From an uncultured Verrucomicrobiota bacterium (GTDB lineage: Bacteria > Verrucomicrobiota > Verrucomicrobiia > Limisphaerales > UBA9464), in assembly GCA_903907995.1 (NCBI GenBank), contig CAIVQH010000041.1, positions 369,312 through 433,311 of the forward strand: a stretch of DNA of 64,000 nucleotides, read 5' to 3'. A program made the position numbers and the translations under genes. Positions within the stretch are counted from its first letter, which is position 1. Every line of letters starts with the position of its first letter. Shown here one piece after another: positions 17,865-26,872 of the stretch. The notes beneath the pieces were generated by a model, which ran no database searches, was not told where the DNA came from, and worked only from the letters and a program-made list of their open reading frames with translations.

Positions 17865-19091
17865 TTACTTGAGGAACTTCTCACTGAAGGGCTCGCCAGC
17901 GACGCCCTTGAAAGTCTTGATCACCTTGAACTGGCCCGTCGGCAGGGTCTCGCCGATGAAGACGTCGTTAATCAGGTGATGATTCTCCTGCATCGTCACC
18001 TCGCACACCGGGCCCTTGAACTTCTGGCCGATGAGCGCGTCACGCACCTTGTCCACGTCGAAGCTGCCGGCCTTCTCGACCGCCTGCTTCCACAGATAAA
18101 CACCCATGCGGGACAGGTTCATCGGGCTGCAGGTGACACGGCCCTTGGGATCGACGCCGCTCACCGTGTAATCGATGCCGCTGACCTTGGGAGCCTGCAC
18201 CCAGGACAGGAAGTCATGGACGAACATCTCGTTCTCGGGGGTCTTGATGGACATGAAGTAGGTCCAGCAGCCGAGGTGACCGGCAAGCTGCTTCGCCGGC
18301 AGGCCGCGGAATTCGTCCTCGGAGATCGAGAACGAGACCACAGGGCAGTTTTCCGAGGTCAGGCCCGCGTTGGCAAACTCCTTGAAGAACGGCACGTTGG
18401 TGTCGCCGTTCAGCGTGGAGATGATGCAGGCATTGCCACCGGCCGCGAACTTCTTGATGGAAGCGACGATCGTCTGGTAGTCGGTGTGACCAAACGGCGT
18501 GTAGATTTCCTCGATGTCGGAATCCGGGATGCCCTTCGACTTCAGATACTTCTTCAGGATCTTGTTCGTGGTGCGCGGATAGACGTAGTCGGAACCGAGG
18601 AGGTAGAACTTCTTCTTGCCCTCGGAGAGCATGTAATCAACCGGCGGGATGGCCTGCTGATTCACGGCTTCGGCGGTGTAGAAGATGTTCTTGGACAGCT
18701 CCTCGCCCTCGTACTGCACGGGGTAGAAGAGCAGGCCGTTTTCCTTCTCGAACACGGGCAGGCAGGACTTGCGGCTGACCGAGGTCCAGCAGCCGAAGAC
18801 GACCGCCACCTTGTCCTTCACCAGCAGCTGCTCGGCCTTTTCGGCGAAGAGCGGCCAGTTGGAGGCGGGATCGACGACGACGGGCTCGATCATCTTGCCC
18901 ATGACGCCGCCCTTCTTGTTGATCTCGTCGAAGGTGAAGAGCAGCACGTCCTTCAGCGAGGTTTCGCTGATGGCCATGGTGCCGCTGAGGGAGTGCAGGA
19001 CGCCGACCTTGACCGTGTCGGCGGCGCTGGCTGTGAGAGCCATGAGGCCGGCGGCGGCGCCGGCCAGGATTTTGGAGAAACTAGGTTTCAT
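17865..19091 (-). CDS. urtA: Urea ABC transporter substrate-binding protein UrtA
   Basis: A 408-residue periplasmic binding protein. Signal peptide at about 1-23 ([16 protein letters not shown], cut before ADTVKVG). The mature part begins [15 protein letters not shown] and contains [28 protein letters not shown] and [16 protein letters not shown], all typical of UrtA rather than of amide or amino-acid binding paralogues. It captures urea and hands it to UrtBC. A terminator follows the gene, and a porin gene precedes it by 40 bp, so porin and urtA are probably made from one message. Confidence 0.96.
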   Translation of the reverse strand: MKPSFSKILAGAAAGLMALTASAADTVKVGVLHSLSGTMAISETSLKDVLLFTFDEINKKGGVMGKMIEPVVVDPASNWPLFAEKAEQLLVKDKVAVVFGCWTSVSRKSCLPVFEKENGLLFYPVQYEGEELSKNIFYTAEAVNQQAIPPVDYMLSEGKKKFYLLGSDYVYPRTTNKILKKYLKSKGIPDSDIEEIYTPFGHTDYQTIVASIKKFAAGGNACIISTLNGDTNVPFFKEFANAGLTSENCPVVSFSISEDEFRGLPAKQLAGHLGCWTYFMSIKTPENEMFVHDFLSWVQAPKVSGIDYTVSGVDPKGRVTCSPMNLSRMGVYLWKQAVEKAGSFDVDKVRDALIGQKFKGPVCEVTMQENHHLINDVFIGETLPTGQFKVIKTFKGVAGEPFSEKFLK

Positions 19092-19131
19092 GTTTCGCTT
19101 GCTGGGGAATTGGGGATTCGGATGGGGAAAC

Positions 19132-20424
19132 TCAGAACAGGTAGGTGACGCCGACGCCCACGATCACGCGGTCCTTCTTGCCATCGAGACCGTTCTTGAA
19201 GGACGTGTAGTCGTAGCGGATTTCCGGCTGGATCTTGAGGCTGGGAACCGGCTTGTAGTTCAGGGTCAGCGTCAGGCTACCCAGGTGGCCGTTGGCATCG
19301 GTGGCAAAACCGCTGGCGATGCCCGCGCCGGCACGGACGTCAGGCGGCGAAAGCGGAGAATCCGGGCTTTCGATCAGATCGGCACGCAGGGCCAGGCCCA
19401 GCTTGGAAGTGAAGTCATACCAGGCCCAACCACCCACGGACCACTGGTCCACGCTGCTTCCCGGGCTGGAGTAATGGAAGTAGTCAACCTCGTAACCGGT
19501 ACCCAGTTTCTCGGTGACCTGATAGCCACCGATGGAACCGAGGCCCGACACATCCAGCTTGTTCGGCTGGGCATCGTAGTAGAAGTAGAGGTTCGCCCAG
19601 AGCTTGGCGTTGGGCTTGAAGTTCAGGCTGCCGCTGAAGTTCTTTCCCGAGTTGTTGTCCACCGGGCCCTGGAACAGGCCGTTGTCCACCCGCAGGGTCA
19701 GGCCGACCTTGTCGGTGAAGTTGTAGGAGGCCTGAACGCCCGCCGAGGGGCCGTTGCCCGTGAACCACCACTGGTTGCCCTGCGAGAAGTTGACGTTCGC
19801 CGCGCCGCCATCGCCGGACTCGTAGTTCAGCAGCGAGATCATCTCGCCGGCCTTGATGTTCAGGCCGGTGCCGACGGGCACGTTGATCTCGACGTACGCC
19901 TCACGCACATCATTGAAGCTGGTGTTGCTCCCGGTGCCGTTGGAGCCGGGACTGTTGAGATCCGGCGCATCATCCCCAAAAAGGAGCGAGGCTTTGAAGC
20001 CCGCGTCCCACTTGTCGGTGGCCACCGGCTTGCTGGCGAGGGTCAGCTTGAACTTGTTGAGGGAAAATGAATTGTCCCGGGTGTTCCACAGGTAACCGTC
20101 GGACAGGCCGTCCTTCGGTTTCTGGGTGTTGTAGAAATAGGACGCCTGGGCAAAACCGGTGATGGAGATGTCCGACATCGCCGTGACGATCTTGGGAGAG
20201 GGATCGGCCGACGGCAGAATGCCTTCCTTTTTGGCAACCCCTTCCAGGGCGTCCAAACGGTTCTTCAGGTCCTGGTTTTCCTGCGCCAGCTTGTCGAGTT
20301 TGCTCGCGTCGTCGGCAAAGGCCGACAGCGCACCGATTCCAGCGGCGTTGGAGATGGCCACGCCAAGTGCGAGTCCGAGCGGTGCCAGCCGTTGTCTGCG
20401 ATATCCCATGGGGCTATTCTTCAT
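19132..20424 (-). CDS. Outer-membrane porin (OmpL/BBP2-like), head of the urea operon
   Basis: A 430-residue protein with a signal peptide (about 13-38, ending ALSAFADD), a short coiled coil ([20 protein letters not shown], about residues 43-62) and then a beta barrel ending in the typical terminal aromatic pattern VGVTYLF. The pattern resembles the putative beta-barrel porin-2 (OmpL-like) family. It lies 40 bp upstream of urtA on the same strand, with a candidate sigma54 element about 154-168 bp before its ATG, so it probably lets urea or related solutes cross the outer membrane under nitrogen control. Substrate specificity cannot be read from the sequence. Confidence 0.85.
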   Translation of the reverse strand: MKNSPMGYRRQRLAPLGLALGVAISNAAGIGALSAFADDASKLDKLAQENQDLKNRLDALEGVAKKEGILPSADPSPKIVTAMSDISITGFAQASYFYNTQKPKDGLSDGYLWNTRDNSFSLNKFKLTLASKPVATDKWDAGFKASLLFGDDAPDLNSPGSNGTGSNTSFNDVREAYVEINVPVGTGLNIKAGEMISLLNYESGDGGAANVNFSQGNQWWFTGNGPSAGVQASYNFTDKVGLTLRVDNGLFQGPVDNNSGKNFSGSLNFKPNAKLWANLYFYYDAQPNKLDVSGLGSIGGYQVTEKLGTGYEVDYFHYSSPGSSVDQWSVGGWAWYDFTSKLGLALRADLIESPDSPLSPPDVRAGAGIASGFATDANGHLGSLTLTLNYKPVPSLKIQPEIRYDYTSFKNGLDGKKDRVIVGVGVTYLF

Positions 20425-20577
20425 TATCGATGTGATGGTGTGCTTGAGTTGGGTTCAGGGACTGCCAGGCGTTCCGCCATTCACACCCCATCAATACGCA
20501 GTCAGGCTGTGCCTTTTGGAGATTGAAGGGTGCTGGTTGGTTGGATTTGGCCATTTACTGGTCCCGGGTTCACTTCA

Positions 20578-20592
20578 GCTACCGGACTGCCA
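20578..20592 (-). promoter_or_regulatory. Candidate sigma54 promoter of the porin-urt-ure operon
   Basis: On the minus strand the bases are TGGCAG, five bases, TAGC. Eight of ten conserved positions match TGGCAC-N5-TTGC, including the GG at -24 and the GC at -12 with correct spacing. Transcription would start near 20566, leaving a leader of about 140 bases before the porin ATG. It is a weaker match than the element at 3936-3950. Confidence 0.42.
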
Positions 20593-20620
20593 AATTCAGG
20601 TTACGATCCGGGAACGGACT

Positions 20621-20664
20621 TGAATTGCATTGCTCAAAACCATGAATTTTATTGCTGAACAAAC
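20621..20664. promoter_or_regulatory. 22-bp-spaced direct repeat upstream of the porin promoter
   Basis: TGAATTGCATTGCT at 20621-20634 recurs as TGAATTTTATTGCT at 20643-20656 (12 of 14 identical), both followed by an A/C-rich AAC end. The spacing of 22 bp is about two helical turns, and the pair lies 29-70 bp upstream of the candidate -24 element. It may be an activator site; it is not the same sequence as the TGAAACA repeats near 4026. Confidence 0.35.
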
Positions 20665-20840
20665 TTCCGCTCCATGGCATCCGCCCCGGTCACGCAGCCG
20701 TTCTCCCGGCCGCGCATAAGAATTTTCTTCGGCACTCGGCTCGGTACCGCCGATCACTGTCCGCTAATGTCCAGCCTGTCTCAAAATGGACGCGAAAAGA
20801 GCCATTCAGCGTCGTGCTCTCCGTGACTTCGGACGTAATG

Positions 20841-20892
20841 GCGAAAAGAAAACGGATCGAAGCGCACGTGACCTCACGTGAACTTCGATCCG
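20841..20892 (-). terminator. Intrinsic terminator after the SRPBCC operon
   Basis: An outer stem CGGATCGAAG/CTTCGATCCG (20853-20862 with 20883-20892) encloses an inner CACGTGA/TCACGTG stem. On the minus strand it is followed by TTTTCTTTTCG. It lies about 70 bp past the stop of the gene at 20963 and separates that operon from the porin operon. I see nothing else in 20665-20840. Confidence 0.8.
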
Positions 20893-20962
20893 CTCCAGCT
20901 ACCGACTCCTGACTCAGAAACGAGCCGGGCTATTTCTCAGCGAAGGCAGGCCGGGTTGAAAT

Positions 20963-21928
20963 TCAGACCTTCTCCAGATAGGCGGTGAGCTGCTCGAACG
21001 TGCCGCCCCAGCCCATGGCAAATCCGGGGCGGGCCCCGTCGAACGTCTTGATTTCTTCGGCATCAGCATCCAGCGGGAACCATTTCAGCGTGATGGTGGT
21101 CTTGCCGTCCTGCTCCGAGAACGTCGTCTCCGTCAGCATCCGCAAGGGCCATTTGCCGGGGAATGGCGGACGCGTGACGCCAGCGTCTTTGTCCGAAAAG
21201 GAGTTCTGCAGGACGATTTTCTCCGGCACCACGATCTCGCGGAAGATCCACTTGCCCCACATCTCCTTGCCGTCCGGCAGGCTCATTCCGTAGTGGAATT
21301 CCCCGCCGACCCGGAAATCCAGCTTCGCCGCGGTGATGGTCCAGCCCTTGGGGCCAAACCACTGCATCAGGCAATCGCGATCCGTCCATGCTTTCCAAAC
21401 CACCTCGCGCGGCGCGGCAAACTCGCGGGAAATCGTAAACGGTTCGCACTGGGTCCGGCCCAGGTGCTCGCCCAACCGCTCCAAGGTCTGCCGGCCGCCC
21501 TCGATCGCACCGAACTCCTTGACGACAAAGTCGCGCTCCTCCGGCGTCGCAAAGGCCAGGCGCATCGTCACGCGCGTCCGATCCGTTGACAGCGCCTCAA
21601 AGGTCCAGGTGGAGACGAAGCGCACCCCGGGCCCGCCCTCACGCGCGCCGCCATGCGAATAGACGATGCGCTCCTGGTCCACGATTTCCCGGAAGATGCT
21701 CCGGTTCGGATACTTCGCGCCATCCGGTCCGCGCATGACGTGCTTCCACTCGCCGCCGACGCGGAAATCCATTGTCTCGATGGTGCTGGTGAAGCCGCGC
21801 GGGCCCCACCAGTTCACCACATGCTGGGGATTCGTCATCGCCTCCCAGACCAGGCTCCTGGGCGCCTGAAACTCGCGTGTCACCACGATTTCACGGTCGC
21901 TTGTCGTCTCCTTCATTGGCTCAGCCAT
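20963..21928 (-). CDS. Tandem two-domain SRPBCC/AHSA1 protein
   Basis: A 321-residue protein made of two consecutive AHSA1-type (activator of Hsp90 ATPase homologue, START/Bet v1-like) domains of about 150 residues. Domain 1 starts VVTREFQAPRSLVWEAMTNP with WWGPRGFTS; domain 2 starts FTISREFAAPREVVWKAWTD with WFGPKGWT. Usual members have one domain, so this is an internal duplication or fusion. These folds bind hydrophobic ligands; no enzymatic function can be assigned. It is the third gene of an operon behind an ArsR regulator and a second two-domain SRPBCC gene (19-bp gap). Another in-frame ATG at 21916 is possible. Confidence 0.88.
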   Translation of the reverse strand: MAEPMKETTSDREIVVTREFQAPRSLVWEAMTNPQHVVNWWGPRGFTSTIETMDFRVGGEWKHVMRGPDGAKYPNRSIFREIVDQERIVYSHGGAREGGPGVRFVSTWTFEALSTDRTRVTMRLAFATPEERDFVVKEFGAIEGGRQTLERLGEHLGRTQCEPFTISREFAAPREVVWKAWTDRDCLMQWFGPKGWTITAAKLDFRVGGEFHYGMSLPDGKEMWGKWIFREIVVPEKIVLQNSFSDKDAGVTRPPFPGKWPLRMLTETTFSEQDGKTTITLKWFPLDADAEEIKTFDGARPGFAMGWGGTFEQLTAYLEKV

Positions 21929-21947
21929 AGCTTGTATGTGTTGGTGC

Positions 21948-22841
21948 TTACTTGGTTTCCAAAAATTCCTTCAGCGAAGAGCCGATCAGCGCGGTCCAGC
22001 CCCGGCTGAAGTTCGCGCGCCGGAACTGCGGCGTCTTCGGGAAGGTCTCCAGTCCGGTGTGGGTCAGCTTCACCCGCGTCCCCTGCCCCTCGGCGAACAG
22101 TTCCAGGGTGACCAGTGAATCGCCCGCATGCCCCTCGTAGCGCCACGTGTAGGCCAACCGCTGCTGCGGGACCGCCTCCGTGACCCGGCAACGATGCACA
22201 AAGGTAGTGCCCTCATGCTCCACACTGAATCCGAACTCGAAGCCCACCACCGGCCGGAACTCTTTCAGTTCGAAAAACCAGTGCCGCATCGCTTCCACGT
22301 CGGTGAGGGCCTGCCAGACTTTGGCCACGGGCGCGTCGAAGCTTCGCTCGACCACCAGCGGCAGGTTTTCGATCCGTCCGGCCAACCGCTCCAGGCTTTG
22401 CGACATGCCCGCCTCAAAGCCGCCGATGTATTTGCCGGCGCCGGGCGACGTCTTGATGACGCGCGACCGGATCGTGATCGTGGTCTGCCCATTCTCTTCC
22501 ACGAAGGTCACGGTGTGCAGCAACTCGAACATCAGGTTGCCCTTTTCGTCGAGGGCACCCGTGGTCAGCACCAGCCGCTCCGGTGCCACCACTTCGCGGA
22601 ACTGGCCCCCCATCGGGTAGCGGACGCCGTTCGGCGCATGCATCACGACGTAGATGTCGCCGCCGGGCCGGGCGTCCCATTCGCACACCGGATTGGTGAA
22701 CCCTTTCGGGCTCCACCACTGCGCCACGTGTTTCGCGTCGGTCCACGTCTGGAAGACCAGTTCGCGCGGCGCGGCGAACTCGCGGGTGATGGTGAATTCC
22801 TGTCCGAGGCAGTCGGCAGGGGTGTCAGTGGGTGTGGTCAT
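21948..22841 (-). CDS. Tandem two-domain SRPBCC/AHSA1 protein
   Basis: A 297-residue protein with two AHSA1-like domains: about residues 14-155 (FTITREFAAPRELVFQTWTD, WWSPKGFTNP) and about 160-297 (VVERSFDAPVAKVWQALTD, MRHWFFELKEF). The second half is the more divergent. It overlaps the stop of the ArsR regulator gene by 4 bp (ATGA at 22838-22841), so the regulator and this protein are translationally coupled. ArsR-AHSA1 pairs are common in bacteria, but the ligand is unknown. Confidence 0.88.
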   Translation of the reverse strand: MTTPTDTPADCLGQEFTITREFAAPRELVFQTWTDAKHVAQWWSPKGFTNPVCEWDARPGGDIYVVMHAPNGVRYPMGGQFREVVAPERLVLTTGALDEKGNLMFELLHTVTFVEENGQTTITIRSRVIKTSPGAGKYIGGFEAGMSQSLERLAGRIENLPLVVERSFDAPVAKVWQALTDVEAMRHWFFELKEFRPVVGFEFGFSVEHEGTTFVHRCRVTEAVPQQRLAYTWRYEGHAGDSLVTLELFAEGQGTRVKLTHTGLETFPKTPQFRRANFSRGWTALIGSSLKEFLETK

Positions 22842-23185
22842 TTCTGTTCCTCCTTGGCTTGCAGTTCTTTCAGATATTCGCCCAAACGGTCAAAGCTCTC
22901 CTCCCAGAAGCGCCGGTACTCCTCGATCCATTGCGAGGCCTGTTTCATGGGTGCCGCCTCCAGATTCAGCCGGTGAACCCGGCCGTTCCGCCGGCGGCGG
23001 ACCAGCCCCGCCTTTTCCAGCACCCGCAGGTGCTTCGATACCGCCGGCAGCGACATGGAATACGGCTTGGCCAGATCGGTGACGCAGCGGTCGCCCTGGG
23101 CCAGATGCTCCAGGATGCGCCGGCGGGTCGGGTCCGCCAGCGCCGCAAAGGTGCGGTCCAATTGCGCCGGAGAATGTTTAACCAT
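22838..23185 (-). CDS. ArsR-family winged-helix transcriptional regulator
   Basis: A 115-residue regulator. The helix-turn-helix is clear: FAALADPTRRRILEHLAQG, then VTDLAKPYSMSLPAVSKHLRVLEKAGLVRRRR (about residues 13-66), followed by the wing and a C-terminal helix with WIEEYRRFWEESFDRLGEYL. No CXCXXC metal site is present, so it belongs to the metal-independent ArsR branch usually paired with SRPBCC genes. The ATG at 23185 was chosen because it starts just before the conserved HTH domain and lies within a perfect palindrome; the open frame continues upstream without family similarity. Confidence 0.93.
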   Translation of the reverse strand: MVKHSPAQLDRTFAALADPTRRRILEHLAQGDRCVTDLAKPYSMSLPAVSKHLRVLEKAGLVRRRRNGRVHRLNLEAAPMKQASQWIEEYRRFWEESFDRLGEYLKELQAKEEQK

Positions 23186-23194
23186 GTGGTTAAA
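23177..23194. promoter_or_regulatory. Palindromic operator covering the ArsR start codon
   Basis: TTTAACCA, two bases, TGGTTAAA: a perfect 8+8 palindrome that contains the ArsR initiation codon. It is AT-rich against GC-rich surroundings. Autorepression by the ArsR-family protein is the likely role. Confidence 0.6.
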
Positions 23195-23279
23195 TGTTTC
23201 GAAAACAGGAAGGCCTGACAAGTCGATTTTTGGAAAACGAAGAAAGGCCCGGTTGAGCTCCCATGTGCCAACCGCCCGT

Positions 23280-23621
23280 TCAACGGACCCGGCATTGGAG
23301 GTGTGGCGAAGGCGCCCCGTAGTGCGCACAATAGCGGGCCACCAGCCTGAGCACGCCCGGATCATGCGGAGCCAGCCGGAGCACCACCTGCACCGCCCGC
23401 CCCACCGCCTCCCAATCACCCTTGTTCCGGGCCTTTTCCGCCTCCGCGATGAGCCCGTGGGCCCGTCGGGTACGGAACCAGCTCCATGCCGGCCGGGCGC
23501 TGAACACCCCGACCAGGATCAGCCCGAGCAGCGCGATGACAATCCACAGGAAGCGACGGGACGGATCGCGAAACTGATGCGACCCCAGGGGCGGCAGACT
23601 GACTTCGGACGCGTCGGACAT
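23280..23621 (-). pseudogene. Truncated N-terminus of a membrane-anchored TPR protein
   Basis: A 113-residue frame: cytoplasmic start, one transmembrane helix (about 25-42, FLWIVIALLGLILVGVF) and one TPR-like helical hairpin (HGLIAEAEKARNKGDWEAVGRAVQVVLRLAPHDPGVLRLVARY). The start looks like that of much longer TPR proteins I associate with Verrucomicrobiota, and the sequence ends abruptly after a single repeat with an uncharacteristic tail. It is probably a remnant of a larger gene, although a short functional protein is possible. It lies 95 bp upstream of the ArsR gene on the same strand. Confidence 0.5.
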
Positions 23622-23901
23622 CGGGCCTCCGTTATCGTACCCCGCCCCATGGGCCGCAAAGTGAAATCCACGGGACTCTGCCGGCCATGAATTTGGAGTC
23701 AGGAGGCATCCTTACGACTTTTCGGCTTCTCACCCTCTGGCCTCGGCCACGAAAACAGCACCCTTCCGAATTGTGAGACAGTCTCTTAGCTCAACGCCCC
23801 CCCCATTACCATGGGGCTCACCGAACGATTTCGAAAGAAAGGCATCATCGCTTGCTGTCGTTGAAACAAAAATGAACCTTTTGACGGGTGGCCGTGACTA
23901 A

Positions 23902-24144
23902 CTATCACCTTGCCTACATTACGAACCTGCACGTTTCGCTCGACCGCAGCCGTCCTTCGTCAAAAGCGACGTCATCGCGTTCAAGATCAATGGGAACGCA
24001 CTCAATGACGTGCAATGGACCATTGACTACGGGGATCACGTCCCGATCGCGAGTCTGTCAGCCCGCAGGGAGACATCCTATTCACACGCTGCGGGAATAA
24101 TTCGGCAGTCGCAGGGGGCAACGTGGAATGCGGGCCTCCGGTGA
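23902..24144 (+). pseudogene. Possible decayed coding remnant upstream of the ADOP permease
   Basis: An 80-codon open stretch with no clear start that translates to protein-like sequence (DVIAFKINGNALNDVQWT, then IDYGDHVPIASLSARRE). It is not recognised. A start is missing, so if real it is a fragment. The rest of the 560-bp gap 23622-24183 shows no convincing gene; it holds a GAGACAGTCTC palindrome-like motif near 23780 and a short C run. Confidence 0.2.
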
Positions 24145-24183
24145 GTCATGCAACCTCGGATCACGAACGAAAACCGTTCCAAA

Positions 24184-26610
24184 ATGAATGATTTCAAATT
24201 GGCCCTCCGGCAACTGTTGAAAAACCCAGGCTTTACTGTGGTCGCGGTGCTGACGCTGACGCTCGGTATTGGGGCGAATACGGCCATGTTTAGCGTGATC
24301 AACGGAGTGCTTTTCCGGCCATTGCCCTTTGCTGAGCCAGGCCGGCTGGTTTGGATTGCCAATCCGGACCACCGGGCCGAGGGAATTCCCGGACTGACCG
24401 GCCAGGCCAATCTGCGCGACTGGAGCGAACTCAACCAGTCCTTCGAATGCCTCGCAGCCTATCTCCCGTCCTTTTCCGAGCGCACTCACTATACTCTGAC
24501 GGACGAAGGTGAGCCGACCCGGTTGAAGTGCGCGGTGGTGACCGGGAATTTTCTCAAGGCGCTTGGGCTTGGACTCGGATTGGGCCGGGGGTTCACAGAC
24601 GAGGAATGTCGTAGAAATGGACCCAGGGCGGTCATTTTGACCGATCCCTTTTGGAAACGGCGGTTCCATGCGGATGCGGGAATCGTCGGACGGTCCATCA
24701 CCATCAACAATCTGTCCTGGACCGTGGTCGGGGTGCTTCCCGCGTCATTCGATTTCTCCTCGATTTTCGCGGTCGGATCGCAGCCGTTGGATTTCCTGCG
24801 ACCGCACCCGGATAACGTCCCCGGTTATGATAACATGGGCAGCCTGATGGCGGTGATCGGGCGGCTCAAACCGGGGATAACTCTGGCGCAGGCCCAGAGC
24901 GAGTTCACGGTTCTGAATCAGCAACTCGAAGTCTCCCACCCTGAGAGGGGAAGGTTTGGGGCGCGATTGAGTCCGTTACGCGAGCATATCAGCGGTCCGT
25001 TTCGGCGACCGTTCCTGATGCTTTCGGCCGCGGTCGGGTGCCTCCTGCTGATTGCCTGCGCCAACTTGTCCAACCTGCTCATGGCGCGGGCGGCAACCCG
25101 TCGAAAGGAGCTAGCCATCCGATTGGCGCTCGGTGCCTCAAGGTGGCAGCTCGTGCGCCAGACCCTGACCGAAAGCCTTCTGCTCTCGGCAGTCGGCGCC
25201 GCGTTGGGACTTCCGCTCTCGTATGGCGTCACCAACGTGCTCGCCCAATCGCACGGCTTCGGCGTCCCTCTCCTTTCAACCGCGCGGGTGGACGGTCTGG
25301 CCCTGGCCTTCACCGTTGGGCTGAGCCTGGCCACCGCTTTGGTTTTCGGCGCCTTTCCCGCGCTCCAGCTTTCCCAGGGCGTGCCATTCGCGGAGCTGAA
25401 AGATGCCAGCCGTGGCTCCAGCCAGGGACGGCGCGGAGTCCGGATGCGCCAGGCACTGGTGGTCTCGGAAATTGCCCTGACCTGCGTGCTCCTCGTCGGA
25501 GCCGGCCTGCTGGTCCGCAGCTTCGCCAGGCTTCGGAAGGTCGATCCCGGCTTCCGGCCGGAGCAGGTGGCGGTCTGGCACCTTGAACCCAACCGCGTAT
25601 TCGACACACCGAACGGGGACTTGCAGTTTTATGACGAGGTGCTTCGCCACGTCCAGGCGCTCCCGGGGATCACCTCCGCCACCCTGACGGACAAGCTGCC
25701 CATGGATCTGAACGACGTCCTGCACGTCGGAGCGAAGGGAGAAAGCTACCGCCCAAGCGAGACGCCAGTCGCCTTTGCGCGGTTTGCGCAATCGGGCTAT
25801 TTCGCGACCATGAGGATTCCACTGCGGACGGGACGTGATTTCGACTCACACGATGTTGGGTTCGACTGGCACAAGCCGGAGCGGAACGTCGCGATCATCA
25901 ACGAGACCTTCGCCCGCAAATTTTGGCCCGGGCTGCCGGCCGTCGGCCGCACCGTGATGTTGGAGTCGCCACCGGAGTCACCCGTGGAATGCGAGGTGGT
26001 GGGAGTCGTGGGAGACGTGCGGCAGAGCGCGTTGGACCAGGCTGCCGGCGCGGAAATCTATCTGGTAGGCGGAGGGCAATACCTGGTGGCCCGGACGAGT
26101 GGCGCACTGGACGGGATCACCGGAGCAGTGGGTGGGGTGCTCAAGGAGTTGGACCCGACCATGGCGGTGCCCGAAGCCAAACCGCTGAGCCGGATCATTG
26201 ATCGCGAGGTTGCACCCCGGCGCCTGATCACACAGTTACTGGGCGCGTTTTCTGTGCTCGCTCTGCTGCTGGCATCTCTGGGCATTTATGGCGTGATCGC
26301 CTATTCAGTCGGCCAACGAACGCAAGAGATCGGCATTCGCCTGGCGCTCGGCTCATCGCGGCCGGGGGTGATGCGGCTGATCGTGGGCGAAGGGGTACGA
26401 CTGGCGATTGTCGGGTGTGTGATCGGACTGCTGGCTTCGTTGCCGCTGGTACGGACGATAAAGGCCCTGTTGTTTGAAACAAACTCCACCGATCCGGTGA
26501 CTCTCGCGTCGAGCGCCTTCCTATTGATAGCGGTGGCCTTGCTAGCCTGCTGGCTGCCGGCAAGACGGGCGATCCGGGTGGATCCAGTTGTGGCTCTGCG
26601 GCACGACTGA
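24184..26610 (+). CDS. ADOP-type ABC transporter permease (MacB/FtsX family)
   Basis: An 808-residue inner-membrane protein built of two permease halves, each with a MacB-like periplasmic domain and FtsX-type helices, as in the acidobacterial duplicated orphan permeases. It starts MNDFKLALRQLLKNPGFT, the hallmark ADOP start, with the first helix in VAVLTLTLGIGANTAMFSVI. FtsX-like repeats occur at about 280-400 (RRKELAIRLALGASRWQLVRQ) and 690-800 (RTQEIGIRLALGSSRPGVMRL). ATG 24184 was preferred over an upstream ATG at 24148. No ATP-binding protein is encoded beside it, consistent with the orphan nature of the family. Substrate unknown. Confidence 0.92.
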   Translation: MNDFKLALRQLLKNPGFTVVAVLTLTLGIGANTAMFSVINGVLFRPLPFAEPGRLVWIANPDHRAEGIPGLTGQANLRDWSELNQSFECLAAYLPSFSERTHYTLTDEGEPTRLKCAVVTGNFLKALGLGLGLGRGFTDEECRRNGPRAVILTDPFWKRRFHADAGIVGRSITINNLSWTVVGVLPASFDFSSIFAVGSQPLDFLRPHPDNVPGYDNMGSLMAVIGRLKPGITLAQAQSEFTVLNQQLEVSHPERGRFGARLSPLREHISGPFRRPFLMLSAAVGCLLLIACANLSNLLMARAATRRKELAIRLALGASRWQLVRQTLTESLLLSAVGAALGLPLSYGVTNVLAQSHGFGVPLLSTARVDGLALAFTVGLSLATALVFGAFPALQLSQGVPFAELKDASRGSSQGRRGVRMRQALVVSEIALTCVLLVGAGLLVRSFARLRKVDPGFRPEQVAVWHLEPNRVFDTPNGDLQFYDEVLRHVQALPGITSATLTDKLPMDLNDVLHVGAKGESYRPSETPVAFARFAQSGYFATMRIPLRTGRDFDSHDVGFDWHKPERNVAIINETFARKFWPGLPAVGRTVMLESPPESPVECEVVGVVGDVRQSALDQAAGAEIYLVGGGQYLVARTSGALDGITGAVGGVLKELDPTMAVPEAKPLSRIIDREVAPRRLITQLLGAFSVLALLLASLGIYGVIAYSVGQRTQEIGIRLALGSSRPGVMRLIVGEGVRLAIVGCVIGLLASLPLVRTIKALLFETNSTDPVTLASSAFLLIAVALLACWLPARRAIRVDPVVALRHD

Positions 26611-26872
26611 GCAAACGCCTGCCAATTGGGCAGGGAGGTTCCATGCATTCAGCAAGCGGATGAAGCAGTTCACGAAGTCCAATCCAGCTCGAACGAAATA
26701 GAGATCACCCTGGTCCACGGTGGGGATGCTTCGGACGACGTCGCCAAGGTACGCCGCAAGGTAGTGGCCGTGAGGCCGGCGCCGTGAATAACATCCAGCC
26801 ATCCATGCACCCACCCCCACCTACCCCCTCACCAGATTTGACAGCGCGGTCTCCGGCCTCTTGCTTCCCCCC

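Noticed and set aside
20453..20467. Second TGGCAGTCC string in the porin leader as a sigma54 promoter
   Set aside because: The -12 position reads GAAC without the required GC, so only the element at 20578-20592 was kept.
26542..26820. 92-residue minus-strand frame before the TesA gene
   Set aside because: Partly overlaps the end of the ADOP permease, no start signal, no recognised motif; protein-like stretch (TVDQGDLYFVRAGLDFVN) noted but too weak.
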